The translations under genes were made by a program, and so were the position numbers. 64,000 nucleotides of DNA from Cladophialophora immunda (Eukaryota; Ascomycota; Eurotiomycetes; Chaetothyriales; Herpotrichiellaceae): the NCBI RefSeq assembly GCF_000835495.1, contig NW_015622546.1, positions 1,428,883-1,492,882 of the forward strand, read 5' to 3'. Positions 46,601-57,988 of this stretch are shown here, in pieces (position 1 is the first letter of the stretch; each line of letters opens with the position of its first letter). Below the pieces are notes generated by a model that had not been told where the DNA came from, ran no database searches, and was given only the letters and a program-made list of their open reading frames with translations.

Positions 46601-46957
46601 GGTCTGCTCCAGATCCCTGATCTGTCGCTTGGGCTACAGGCCCTCATGCCCACAAATGTCGGATGTGCATTCTTTGGGCTTAGTCGGGCGCATGGCCGCG
46701 CGACGTGGATTGCTGTTGTGTTTTGGCAAAACCTGAGAAAATATATGTCGTGTGCATCACGCTGGCGTGAACCACTCTGTCGGGTCGACTTGAGGGCCTA
46801 TTAAGGCCCCTGTGTTTGCCGCCATGGAATCTGCTGTGTTTCCTGTGTTCCTTCCAACACATAAGGACAACGTATCTCTTTGGCTTGCCGAATCGATTTC
46901 ACTGGCCCCAGTAGTGACCATTTGTTCGTGCTGTGCGAGACTGAGAGCAGAGTCATA

Positions 46958-47599
46958 ATGTCTTCTCCCTCTGAAAAGAACGATGATATCTCAGAGCAAT
47001 TCCGCCGGGTGGTCGACAAGATGTGCATTGCGTCAATCTTGAACGGCGATAATCAAGGCCCGGACCAAAGCCTCGAAGACCACACAAGCCAATACAACGA
47101 TAGCCAGTCGACAGATGAGGACTTGGAAAGCAGACACTCCACCGAATATCGAGCGAGCGAGACCTCACCCGGTGGCTCCATTGAGTCAATGATGGCGGGA
47201 CGAAAGCGTAGACGACCTCGCTCGCCTTGCAAGAAATACGAGCTCGAGCAAAAATACTTCATCTGGTATCACCGAATAGATTTGGAACAAGAATGGGACG
47301 ACATCGAAAAGGCATTCCACCGCCAATTTGGCGACCTCAGAAAAAAGGGCGGACTTCAATGCAAATTTTATCGTGTTCTCGAGGAATCAAACGTCGCCAA
47401 AGTAAGAGAACAAGCCAAATCGGGACACCGAGACCGACGTGGCAAAATCGACAAGTTTGGAGTGGTGCAAAGAACCACCCAGCGATTCCTCTGGATGCGG
47501 CCAGAGGATCAATCGAGACCTCCCCTGCCCTGCTTTATCAAACGGGATGGCTGCGGAGATCCGACCTGCGAGATATGTGCCCGAGCGCAGAAGACATGA
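46958..47599 (+). CDS. Conserved fungal hypothetical protein
   Basis: Intronless 213-aa protein of unknown function. I chose the start at MSSPSEKNDD, after which the protein is acidic and disordered for about 80 residues; an in-frame ATG 78 nt upstream would add residues without family character. A basic patch (GRKRRRPRSPCKK) could be a nuclear localisation signal. The conserved-looking core is about 95-190: KYELEQKYFIWYHRIDLEQE, then a GGLQCKFYRVLEE block and FGVVQRTTQRFLWM. This recalls small fungal proteins without assigned function. The C terminus has four cysteines (C199, C204, C209, C212, in PCFIKRDGCGDPTCEIC) that could bind a metal. It converges with IWR1, only 214 bp away. Confidence 0.75.
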   Translation: MSSPSEKNDDISEQFRRVVDKMCIASILNGDNQGPDQSLEDHTSQYNDSQSTDEDLESRHSTEYRASETSPGGSIESMMAGRKRRRPRSPCKKYELEQKYFIWYHRIDLEQEWDDIEKAFHRQFGDLRKKGGLQCKFYRVLEESNVAKVREQAKSGHRDRRGKIDKFGVVQRTTQRFLWMRPEDQSRPPLPCFIKRDGCGDPTCEICARAQKT

Positions 47600-47813
47600 G
47601 GCAGTGGAGTAGTGTCTCAAGTCATTCCGTGATGACAATCACGGTAGGCATTCATGGAGCAGTTTCAAATTTTCATGAGAAGTCGTCTGGGATCCAGGTA
47701 TGGTTGTGCTGTATTGGTAATGGGCATGTTGGACAATGTAGTTTGTTCGTTGGCGGTGGTCTGGCTGGCTTTCGAGGTTGTGTTCCCAGGATCCCCACAG
47801 ACCGAGTACCATG

Positions 47814-49114
47814 TTATCGAAAAGTGTGGTCGTTATCAAAGTCCTCTTGGTCAGAGCCATAGGTACGATATTTGTACGGGTTGTACCCGTACTCGTCGTC
47901 TGAGCTGACCTCCTCTTCCGGATAGTCATTCGCGGGGTTGTCCTCAGCTGTCTAGTGTCAGAATGTTAAGGATATGAATACTTCGATTGCTTACCATTCG
48001 AATCTTCTTCATCCCAATCAGTGTCATCATCACTGTCGATGTATTTCTGCCACAAGTCCTCATCTTCTTCGTCAATAACGAGTATTCCATAATTGGAGTG
48101 TAGACCCGTGGCAGTGTCTGGACCATGCACTTGAGCAACGTACTGAACCCGAACATAGGTCTCGTAAACGTAATCATCCTCTCGATCGTGGGAGGTCATC
48201 ACGATATCCTGGGGTTTTGAAGGGGGCGGCGTGGGAAGCACCGCTTCGGTCGGTTGCTGCATATCTGGATCGAGCTCCATTGCGAGCGCGGCCAGCTCGT
48301 CTGCAAGTTGATCAGATTCGAGATTCCAGGTGCTCGGGTGATCTCTGATGGAAGTCCCATTCCTTGCTGCCCCAGAAGCTGTCTGAACAAACGTGCTCGT
48401 CTGGCTTCGTCTGGATGCTTGCAAGGCTTCGAGGTTCGGCTCTGGGACTTCATCGGATTTCGATCCGCCTACGCCATTGTCTTGTCGAACGTCCAGCATC
48501 TTGTCAATGGGTTGATCACGGTACAGAGGATTCTGCTCATGGCTAAAAACGGGGGCATGTCTTTCAACAAAGGTTGCGAGAGGAGGTCGAATAAAGTTCT
48601 TAGGTTTCCGGATTCCGCCAGAAGTGCTTGGACTGAGGACTGACGAAAGGTGACGAGTGAGGTGGAAGCGGCGGGCTTGCTGGAGAGCCTGACTTGCAGC
48701 CGGTGTCGTTGGCGCTGACTTGCTGGCGGAATCCGCGCTGGCATTGTCAGGCGCCTTGCTCTTCTCTTTTGGGGCCGCATCGTCCTTTTCTGTACCGGGC
48801 TCCTCAAGATCTCTCTTTGCATCATCCGGTGAGGTCAGACGAATTGGAGGAACACCGGGCGCGGGAGGCTCTGACCAGATGGCTTGACTGGTGGCTCGTT
48901 GAGAAACGGGGGCAATCACATCGTTCTGGAGGCGTTGGAAGTAAAAGTCGGTGACTCTCCTCTTCTTGTCTGGGCCAGTACCGTGCTCAAGGTCTAGAGG
49001 GATCGGGTTAGCACACATCTGACAGTGTAGATGGCAACGGAAAGTACATAATGCCTCGACAGGTTCCTCCTGTCTTCTGCGTTTCACACTGATGCGCTCC
49101 GGAGGAAGAGACAT
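47814..49114 (-). CDS. IWR1: Iwr1-family RNA polymerase II nuclear import factor
   Basis: Predicted 399-aa ortholog of yeast Iwr1 (human SLC7A6OS), which binds assembled RNA polymerase II and directs its nuclear import. Minus-strand exons are 49114-49048, 48993-47995 and 47947-47814. The N terminus LPPERISVKRRRQEEPVEAL carries the basic import signal typical of the family and is followed by KKRRVTDFYFQRLQ. The conserved acidic C-terminal motif starts at about residue 320: YGILVIDEEDEDLWQKYID, then DWDEEDSN, and across intron 2 NDYPEEEV and DDEYGYNPYKYR. The middle is disordered. The convergent neighbour is 214 bp away. Confidence 0.9.
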
Positions 49115-49387
49115 GTTGGCAGTGGAAACCACGAGCAACACACCGTCTTATATTGCAGTTTGGTTCACAGGTCCAGAGAAGCAGTGATTGGAATTCCGAG
49201 TGTACACTGAGGTTCACAGTGCAGTGATGTTGGGTTCTGTTCTGGGGAAATTCGTAGAAAAGACTCTCCCCGCACAATGTCGTCGCGCGGCGCGCGTAAG
49301 TTACCGGCGCAGTCAGTCACTAGCGAGTCACGCCTGAGCAATTGTCCTCATTCGATGTACAGACTAAGTGAATCCATACTCATCTAC

Positions 49388-50674
49388 TCAAAACATTGCT
49401 CTACCTAATTGAAATGCCGGCCCCTCCGAAGCATTCTGTTTGACAGGAAATGGCAGAAGAGCATTCGTTCCCATCGGTGGCCCGCCCAAAGCTCTCACCA
49501 GTTCCATCGCCTCCCCATTATGCTTTGCCTTCAAGAACCACAGTTCTCGTGCGCATCTGGTCTTGATCTCCTCCGGAGCCGCCCGGCTGTATCGCTGCAA
49601 AGCGTCGATAACAGTTAGGAAACCTTGGTCACTGCTACTCACGAAGCGGCACATCCCTCGGTGATCAGCCGCAATACCACAGCGCTCAACATCGGGCAGG
49701 CCGGGGGCAGCGCTGCTTTCATCCACAATGTACGAAGCACCCAGTCCGGGGATCGGAGTACGTTCCTGTTCCCACAAAAACATCAGGTGGAAGTTTGACA
49801 TCAAGGCGACGAATTGATCCGTGATGTTTTGCAGTGTTTCCGACTCTGCCTCAAGGGCCTTGACCAGATTTGACTCGGTTCGCAGAATTCTCTTAGGGAT
49901 TGTCAACCTTGTCACCTTTTGCAAACTGCTCAAAAGCTGTGCTTTGCTTGAACCATGGTGTGGAGTGCCAAAGAATATGATACCATAGGTGCAGGTGAAG
50001 ATCGAGTGGAGATGCGAGTTTTTCGGTCCTGTCCGACTTTCTGAATATGCCAGGGCCTAGAGGTGTCGACCTTGATCAGCGAGTCTGGCCACAGGAGATT
50101 CTTACTGTGTACATGCCCACAGCAACGGCCAAACCTACTCTTTTGACAACAATGCCTCCAAGAGAGTGACAAAGAAAAATTATGGGCCTCTCGGTGGCGC
50201 CTTTGAGCTGTATCATTCCGGTCAGCATTTGCGATGCCCTGCGATATCCCGGGAGCTCTAGGCAGCAAATGTGCTCACAGTTCTATCCCCTTGCAATTGC
50301 TGCACCAGGCTTTGGGCATGTTGGAGGATCCGGTCTGAACTGGTTGGTCCTTTCATGGAGGAGACATTCGCGTTGTAGCCCCAAGTCAGCACCCTTGCAC
50401 GGCTGATGAATTTTGGGAGGAAATCTGGGTGGTTAAGCCAGCAGATTGGTTCGCCTCCTTTCATGGGACTTTCTGCAGTCCAGGTGTTGATGGCATGGCC
50501 ATTAAGACCGTGCACGGCAACAATGCTGGCCAAATCAGTATACAATCACGTTGGGGGATGGTATGGGCCCTGTGGTGCCTTGCCAGGCCTTACGTACTCT
50601 AGTTCGGGCTCTTCATTTTGAGGGCGATAAAGCTCGCGAAAGCCAAAGACCTGTTCTGGTATTTTCGAACCCAT
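49388..50674 (-). CDS. Stand-alone SERAC1/SesB-like alpha/beta hydrolase
   Basis: Predicted 353-aa alpha/beta hydrolase of the SERAC1/SesB lipase-like group, which in fungi often forms the N-terminal domain of NLR proteins. Minus-strand exons are 50674-50598, 50525-50279, 50207-50139 and 50056-49388, all in frame. Visible elements: DIVAVHGLNGHAINTW (oxyanion region, about 26-41), RVLTWGYN, the nucleophile elbow CHSLGGIVVK (S123), GIIFFGTPHHGSS, and the family's closing block with DHRGMCRF and a helical tail. No NB-ARC, ankyrin or TPR follows, so it is a complete single-domain protein rather than an obvious fragment. It is similar in layout to the N-terminal domain of the NLR gene 3 kb to the right, and a P450 gene lies between them. 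Natural substrate unknown. Confidence 0.82.
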
Positions 50675-51202
50675 GATTTGACCGTGTCCGTCAGTTTCGC
50701 TTTGAACTCATGCGTTATTTAAAGTGACTTGAATCCTAAGAGGACAACGTCGAATTATTATGGTCCTCTTGACAGTCGGTGCGGTAGGCAGCAGTTTGGG
50801 TACTCCTGACGTGGAAATGGACCGTCTTGTGCCGGAAGGCTTAGGACAGAGACATGCGCAATCTAGAAGTGTGCGTCTCAATTCACAGCCTGGAGGCCGC
50901 CCGGGCTTAGACGCCAGCCACTGGGAGTGACCAGGTGGGAGAGAGACACACTGCATGAATTGAGTGTCTTCTGAAACACTAATCTTCAAAATGGAACCCT
51001 AGGCTGAGATCGACCATGTCTGCAGTCAGCCTTGTTCAGCCAGCAATGGAAAAGATGCCCCAGCAACCAATCCCGGGCCTATATCTGTTGGAGATGAAGG
51101 TCTATTGCCGGCCATAACAAGCTACAACAAGCGCTGAAGGAGTCCTATTAAGGTGCGCCCTGGACGAATGGACGATGGTTGCTAGTTCTAAGAGAGGATC
51201 TG
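50675..51202. other. Intergenic region
   Basis: About 530 bp between the hydrolase start and the P450 stop, both on minus. Expected to contain the hydrolase promoter; no gene seen. Confidence 0.5.
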
Positions 51203-53007
51203 CTATCGTCGGACATACTGGACCCTACAGCCATCGGCGCTTGACAAGACGAGTGTCAGCCTTTGTTTCTCCTGGCCTACGCCCTCATCGATCTCGCCAT
51301 CTGGCAGATCAAGGGTCGAACAGGCCTGGAGCAGCCTCACTATCGTGTACGAGACCTCCATCAGCGCGAAGTCTTCGCCCAGGCACTGTCTCGGCCCTCC
51401 ATTAAAGGGAAAATAGGCCCAGCCAATCTTTGCAAGCTCATCCCCTTCCCATCTTTCAGGGCGAAACTCGTCCGCGTCTGGCCCATATATGCTCTTTACA
51501 CGGGAATTCACGTATTGCGAAAACACGACTAGTTCACCTTTTCTGACTAGGATCGGGTGCTTCCCGTCAGGTCCGCCACCGGTTGGTAGGATGGTTGTTT
51601 TGATTGCTTGCCGGTTGTTCAAAGGCACTGGTGGATACAAGCGGAGACCTGAATCTATTAGACCAGCTGCGGCAGGAGAACAATCACAGGTCATAGGTAA
51701 GCTACTCACTCTCCTTGATGACGCACGAGAGGAATGGCATCTTGCGGATTTGTTCTCTGGTTGGATGTGCACAGTTTCCCATGACCGCGGTAATTTCTGT
51801 TCGGAGACGGTCCATCGCCTGAGGATGGCGGACGAGAAGACGGCTGGTTCCATGAAAGCCGTTAGCTTGATGATTTGACTGAATTCATGAGATTGAGAAC
51901 AGAATCTTACAACGTCCATGACAAGCAACAGGCCGTTGTGTCACGACCAGCCAGGAGGATGTTCAACAACTGGTCCCTGAGTTCGGTCCTGCTCCTTGAC
52001 TCTTTGGCTATCTGGTCAATAAAACCGTACGTATCTTCATCAGAACGGTGCTTCTTGTTAAAGAGATCTCTTTGCTCGATGTACCGTTCCACATAGGCGT
52101 GGACGCTTTTACATGCTCGTCGAAAGGCCGGTGGATTGTACAGAGCGTGCCATGGAGCGATACGGAATCGCTTTGCAAGCCCTTCTTGAGCTATGTTGAA
52201 GCTCTCGGAAAAATCTCTGTTTTCGGCGTCCTGGTCAATATTTGCTCTCAGGCTGTAGACCGACCTTCCCATCAACAAAGCCGTAGTTGTGTCCAATGTG
52301 AGGCTGAAGAACAGGGGTTGCAAATCGACCACTCCCTGGTTTGGGATATGGGTCAAAAGATTATCAACATGTTCCTGGAAGTGGCTGAGGTTCTGATATT
52401 GTGCTCGGACAAATTGTTTCCTCAAAAGCTCACGGGAATGTTTCCAGGCAGCACCTTCTTGCGTAAAGATGCCCTGGCCTAGGAGAGGAGCAAAAATCTC
52501 CCCGCGGACTCCAAAGCCGTAATCTGTTTGCAGGTATCAGATCACTGTAAAGGGCAACTATGCCTTGGTTGGTGGCGACTCACCCACGAAGTTGGAAGAC
52601 AAAACTGCCTCCAGGTTCCGGGGTTCGAGGATATGAAAGGCGCGCGGGCCAAAAAGCAGATACTGAGAGAGCATATTGCGAGGCTCATAGTCCTTGGCGA
52701 TCGAACATAGGAATGCCAGAAGACGACCCTCAGCATTCGAGGTCCATAGTTCGCGCACCCGGTCGATGCCCAGCGGCCATTTGTTCGGGAGCTCTGGGGG
52801 TGGCATACAATGTATGCGATGCCCAAATGCTGAATCTCTCTGTATATGATCAGACCCAAGCAGCCTTATATGGCTCGAGTCTCGGGAGCTTACCCTGTAA
52901 GCAACGAGCTTCTTGACGACTGGACGAAGAATGAAGAGGCACAAGAATAGCAGGAGTAAGCTCGCCCGTGACCAGCGAAAACTCCCCCACTTGCCGTCCT
53001 CCCACAT
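51203..53007 (-). CDS. Cytochrome P450, CYP52-like (n-alkane/fatty-acid hydroxylase type)
   Basis: Predicted 520-aa ER-membrane heme monooxygenase. Minus-strand exons are 53007-52894, 52839-52584, 52523-51911, 51843-51710 and 51648-51203. The N-terminal anchor is ASLLLLFLCLFILRPVV (residues 15-31). The I-helix oxygen-binding motif is AGRDTTA, followed after intron 3 by FRLLVRHPQAM. The ExxR motif KESLRLYPPVPLNNR is assembled across intron 4, and the heme-binding loop is FPFNGGPRQCLGEDFA with the thiolate Cys at 461. NKWPLGIDRVREL near residue 60 and PLNNRQA are typical of CYP52-like clades, whose members hydroxylate alkanes and fatty acids at the terminal carbon. It shares a 613-bp divergent promoter with the NLR gene. 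The substrate assignment is by family only. Confidence 0.92.
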
Positions 53008-53620
53008 TGTCTACTCTCAATTCGAGATGCTCAAGGGTTGACGGAGTTCTTTAGGTCTAGGAACGCAGGAAGGGCCATTCACTTGGGAAAGAGCAATCAT
53101 CATTATATGCAAACCTGGTGGAGGGTTTAAGACACTGCGATTTGGTTTGGCGGGTAATGAAGTTGTGATACATGGGGACGGATAGGCGCTTGAGTTCTGG
53201 AGTTGTGCCTAATCGAGCTCTAATATTAATCCCCCGTGCCTATTACCAGGCGGCTGCAGATACGTTCCAAAAACAGCTCTAGTCAATCTCCTGGTCGCCC
53301 AATTCCACGACGAGCTTGTCGAAGAGTGGCCCACAAGTATGAGGCGATGGATTGCGCCTCGGCGCTACATGAGACAGGAACCAAACCCCCCCAAAAGCCC
53401 CTAGATGTGGGATGCCGCCGTGGCTGCAGTAGCTGGGCAGTCGACAGTTGCAATGGCAATATGTGGCAGAATCTCCAGAGAATCCAACAGACCATGATGA
53501 GGCCAGCCCAGCCCAGCCCAGGATATATCTGTCGTCGCCGCCATATGCTCTTCACTGTCTCGAAAATGCCTGCGACCTTCTCCCACAGGGGCCGCTCTCT
53601 GCTGCCCCGAAGAATCGAAC
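53008..53620. promoter_or_regulatory. Divergent promoter between P450 and NLR genes
   Basis: A 613-bp bidirectional upstream region. A TATA-like CATTATATGC at 53101-53110 suits the P450 gene on minus. The NLR side has no clear core element. No coding sequence supported. Confidence 0.5.
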
Positions 53621-56600
53621 ATGCCAACCAACTTGATCACTTTGTATTCCTCCGAGGGTCAGTCTTCCCAGGCTCTTGCTGGGCCACAAGAGCGAATCGA
53701 GCCTGTGGTAGAGTAAGCATCACACACGTCAACCTCTATCTCGGAGCTGACCATGAAGTATTGTTGCAGTACACGGACTCCAGGAGGACCTTGTTAGCGC
53801 CTGGACAGATCCCAAGGCTAATGTCCTTTGGCTTCGAGACCTGCTCCCCCAAGATGCCAAAAACATCCGAGTGTTGACCTTTGGATATAATGGCTCTCCC
53901 GAGTCTTTCTTCGGCAACGGAGGCGTGGATCCATTGTATCCAACAGCAGAGACACTCATCGCCACCCTTCACGCCAACCGGTCTCAAGCCCAGTGTCTCC
54001 GACGACCTATCATTTTCGTCTGCCATGGTCTGGGGGGACTCCTTGTCAAGCAGGCTTTGCTATATTCGCATGACCAGATGGGCAAACGGACCAGTTTCTA
54101 CCGCGATATCTATACCTGCACTTCTGCCATCCTATTCTTTGGGACACCACATGGCGAGATTGATAAAACCGTTTGGCTACCCCCAAAACGGCTATCAAAA
54201 TCCTCGGACACTATGCAATATGGACCCATAGATGCGCTGAGCAATACCAATCGCGCCTTCAGAAGCCATCAAAATGTCTTCAACATATTGTTCCTGTGGG
54301 AAGAAATCGTGACCCATGTCAAGGAATCCTCGGCCGCCCCGCCGCTGGATGCGCAGCGCTCAGGCATTCCCGCAGACCATATGAACATGACCAAATTCAC
54401 GAGCAGGTCGTCTCCAGGCTACTGCACAGTTGTCGCTCCGCTGCTTGGTTTCATCCAAAATGCTCCTTCAGAGGTCGCTCACAAAGAGCAGGATCAAGGC
54501 GTTGACGACACATCTTTTTTCTCGCAGAAGGACGTCTGCAGTATTTTCGATCCTCCGCTCGATGTATTACAGCAAACCTTTGCTTTTGTTGGCCGAGAAC
54601 AGGAGCGCAAACAACTTGAGGACGCAATGTTTGCATCCCATGCAAACCTGCAGCCAACGGAACCAAAAATATTCGTCATACATGGTATGGGAGGCTGCGG
54701 AAAGACCGAACTCTGTTCCAGGTTTGCTACCAGCCATAGGGACCGGTAAGGTCAAGCAGAACCCAGAGAGAATGGAACAAGGCTAACCTATTGTCCAGTT
54801 TTCAAGCAGTGTTCACCATCAAGGCGTCATCGCAGGACCAGATCCAGACGACATACGCTGAAATCGGAAGCAAGGGTGGTTTAGAGGCAACCGAGAAGGC
54901 GGCCCACCACATCCTATCTCATCTCTCGAGGCCCTTTTTGCTCATAATCGACAATGCCGATGATCCAGGACTTGCCATAGGAAAACTTTTCCCCAGAAAC
55001 AAAAACGCCCACATTCTCATCACAACTCGGAACTTGGAGCTCCTTAGCGTCGCGAAGGCTGGATCACTGGAATTGAAAGGTCTCAAAGAAGATGAAGCAC
55101 TACGTTTGCTGCTCAGTCGTGCTGACATCCCATACCCGGTGGAAGATCCCGCCAGAACTCTCGCCGCCAAGATATGCGAAACCCTTGGTTTCCTGCCTTT
55201 GGCTTTGGTAGTCGCAGGAACCTATATCAAAAGCAGACAGTTCGGCTCACGCTTACAAGATTATCTCGATTCCTATGACTCATGTCGAAGATCCTACAAG
55301 CCTTCTCATATCAAGATGGATTCTGCTAATATGGCCAAAACTACGAATATGAAGACAGTGTACCCAACTTTTGATCTCTCTTTAGCATACCTTGAAGCTC
55401 AGAACTCAATTGCATGTCAGGACGCCCTTGAAATCCTCAGCATCGTCGGGTTTTATCACTTTGAACGAATCGGAGTTCATATCTTTACAACCGCAGTGAA
55501 GAACAGGTCGATATCGTTGACCCGTCAGCGTATACCTTCGATGAGTGCGAAGTTGCTTGCCCCTTTTCTCGCGCGCTTACAGCCTCCCGTTCTACTACCA
55601 ACCTTCCTGAAGACTCGATCTGCAGTTTTAGAGAGATGTCGCGCCGAAGATGCGCTTGCAGAGTTGGCGTCTTTGTCCCTAATACGCTGGGATGGACGCT
55701 CGGATGGGGCGGCGCCAACCTTCTCACTGCATCCCTTGGTTCACGCTTGGGCTCAGGATAGGCTCGGGGAGCAGCAACACGTATACGCCCACATTGCATT
55801 CAATATTCTCGCAGAGGCCATCGTGCTGCCCTCCGATAACCCTGGCAAGGACGACATTGATGTTAAGCAGGACCGTGAAAATTTCCACAGAAGTTTGCTC
55901 CCTCATCTGGACGCCTGTTTGAGTACCTGCCGTATTAAGATCGGGCCTTACAAGACCTATTTATCAAGAGTCTGTCTGTCGCTAACACCTTTCCTTTCCC
56001 CGACATCGCTGTCAATATTGATGCAGCAATCATTGGCAGCGGCGAAGAGCGGGTATGTTTATGCGGAATGTGGCAAGTTCCAGAAGTCAGTCCACTACTT
56101 AACAATGGTGAAAGACCTACTGCATGAGCTGCTAGGTCCGAGACACAAAAGTACGATGAGCATCATGCTGGGTCTTGCCAAGGTCTACTGGGGTCTTGGT
56201 CGTCTTGAAGAAGCAATTGACCTTCAGACACTTGTCGTCAAATCACGGAAGCAAGTCCTGGGCGAGAACCACATCGACACCCTTCTGGCCATGGACGAGC
56301 TGGGACGTTCTCGCTGGTTGAATGGGCAATACAAAGAAGCCTTGGAGCTCTCCAATATCAGCATGAAGCAAATGAGACTTATGCTGGGACTCAAGGATGA
56401 CCGCACCCTGGCGGCGATGGACAACTACGGAGTTGCACTTGCGTCGTGGCATCGATTTTCCGAGAGCGCCGCCATTCACAAGGAGGTGCTCAACATGCGC
56501 AAGGCAAACTTGGGCCCCAAGAACTTGGACACCCTGATATCCAAGAATAATCTGGCCATGTCTCTTCTCGAGCTGAAACGCTTCGACGAAGCTCAAACTC

Positions 56601-57193
56601 TGATGAGTGAAGTGTTTGAGGAGAGGAAGAGGCAGCTCGGCAAAGAACACCCCTGGACGTTGTGGGCGCTTTGCTGGCTCGCAAAGATCAAGGTCAAGAT
56701 AGGGAAGCTCGACGAGGCGGAAGAACTACTCCTCGGCGGAATCGAGGCAGGCGTACGAAGTTTGGATGAGAATCACCTGGGCGTTCTCATGGGAAGCGGC
56801 GAGCTGGCTCGCGTATACTCTCGCCAGGGTCGCCTGCACGCTGCGTTCGACCTCCTCTCCGACACGGTCGATCGCCTCGAAGGATCCAGGGGCATTGAAC
56901 ATCCGGATTGCTTCTACTCCCTCTGGAAATTAGCTGTCCTCCATCATCGCCTTGGCAGAGTGAGGGACGCGAGCGACACTTGCAAAGTCGCCCTGGAACG
57001 GGCTCGCAAGAGGTTGACTGATGCACACCCGTTGGTGGACATGATCGCTGCCGATTTGAAGGGCTTCCAGAAATCTCTTCGGCCACCGAGTGAGTGGGAG
57101 AAGGAAGATCGATCCGATGTGTCGCCTTGCACTCAGCCTGGAATGCTCGATCGAAAACGCAGTTTCCGGCCTCGCACCCAACTGACTTGGTAG
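53621..57193 (+). CDS. NLR protein: SesB-like hydrolase domain, NB-ARC, TPR repeats
   Basis: Predicted 1157-aa STAND/NLR protein of the fungal immune-receptor-like class. Exons are 53621-53712, 53759-54745 and 54799-57193; the splices restore DIVAVHGLQED at the start and ATSHRDRFQAVF after the P-loop. Domains in order: alpha/beta hydrolase of SERAC1/SesB type (about 30-270; RVLTFGYNG, CHGLGGLLVK, ILFFGTPHG), a linker, then NB-ARC with P-loop GMGGCGKT (340-347), Walker B LLIIDNADD (about 407-415), HILITTR (431-437) and LGFLPLALV (about 489-497). A winged-helix region follows, then TPR/kinesin-light-chain-like repeats at about 780-1110 (for example LAMDELGRSRWLNGQYKEAL). The position of the catalytic Ser in the elbow is Gly121. 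Relatives are linked to heterokaryon incompatibility; its own ligand and effector action are unknown. Confidence 0.9.
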
Positions 57194-57988
57194 CGGTTCA
57201 TGTCAATGTTTACGCTGAGATGAGGGCGATGCCAGCACGAGAATCGAGAAGGGAAGGAGACGGTGCACAACATCAGGTGTGGACTCTTCCTCTGCCACAG
57301 AAGTCAGAAGAGTACCTCATATCTTGATCGACTCTGTGAACAGCTAGAGTTCTGCCGGCGGCTGTATTTTCGCACCGTATCTTCTCCCACAGAGCCTCGC
57401 TCATATGCTCGAAGCCTTGCGGGTGGCACGCGATCTGGCACAGAGACCCTTCGCTGCAACCCTCCCGGGCACCACCCGCGACGGTCAACATCGCAAAGAG
57501 AGATACATGAAAGAAGGTCGACCATGTTAGAAACAAGGGAGGAACGGAGGGCATCGTGACAAACAATGCTGGATCGAATCAGAAACCAGCAGCTTCGATT
57601 TCATCATATGGATCGACAACATTCTTTCATACTGACCGGGACTGGGGGGGGGGGGAAAGGGAAAACAAAGACAAGCCCGCTACGACTAGATTCGTTCTGG
57701 GGAGAAGCTTGCAATGCGATCATTTTATGGTTCAGCCTCGTCCGAAGACGCTGACAGCGGCAAGATACCGGTCTGCCTGTCGTCCACTCAACATCGGGGA
57801 CCACCGAACCACTCTAAACTTCGGCCACACCATCCGGCGCGGCTGTATCAGCACAAGATCACAGCAGCCGAGGCTTGTGGACAAGCCATCGAGAGCGAGG
57901 AGAGATCTGCGCGGTGTTCCCAACGAAGGATCTACACGTCAATCCATCGAGCCATCCATTTTTCGGTCACCTGCGAATCCCTGTTAGC
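57194..57988. other. Convergent spacer between NLR and L-amino-acid oxidase genes
   Basis: About 800 bp with a 12-nt G run at 57644-57655. No gene seen, apart from a possible short extension of the oxidase gene through a terminal intron (to 57967). Confidence 0.5.

Larger units (their letters stand above)
42581..46957. other. 4.4 kb stretch without a supported gene
   Basis: The longest gene-free interval in the window. It holds a hexamer repeat (43121-43144) and a CAGA repeat (43603-43623). No frame longer than about 150 codons exists, and none shows a motif or plausible intron structure. It may hold non-coding RNA, regulatory DNA or decayed sequence. Confidence 0.5.
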
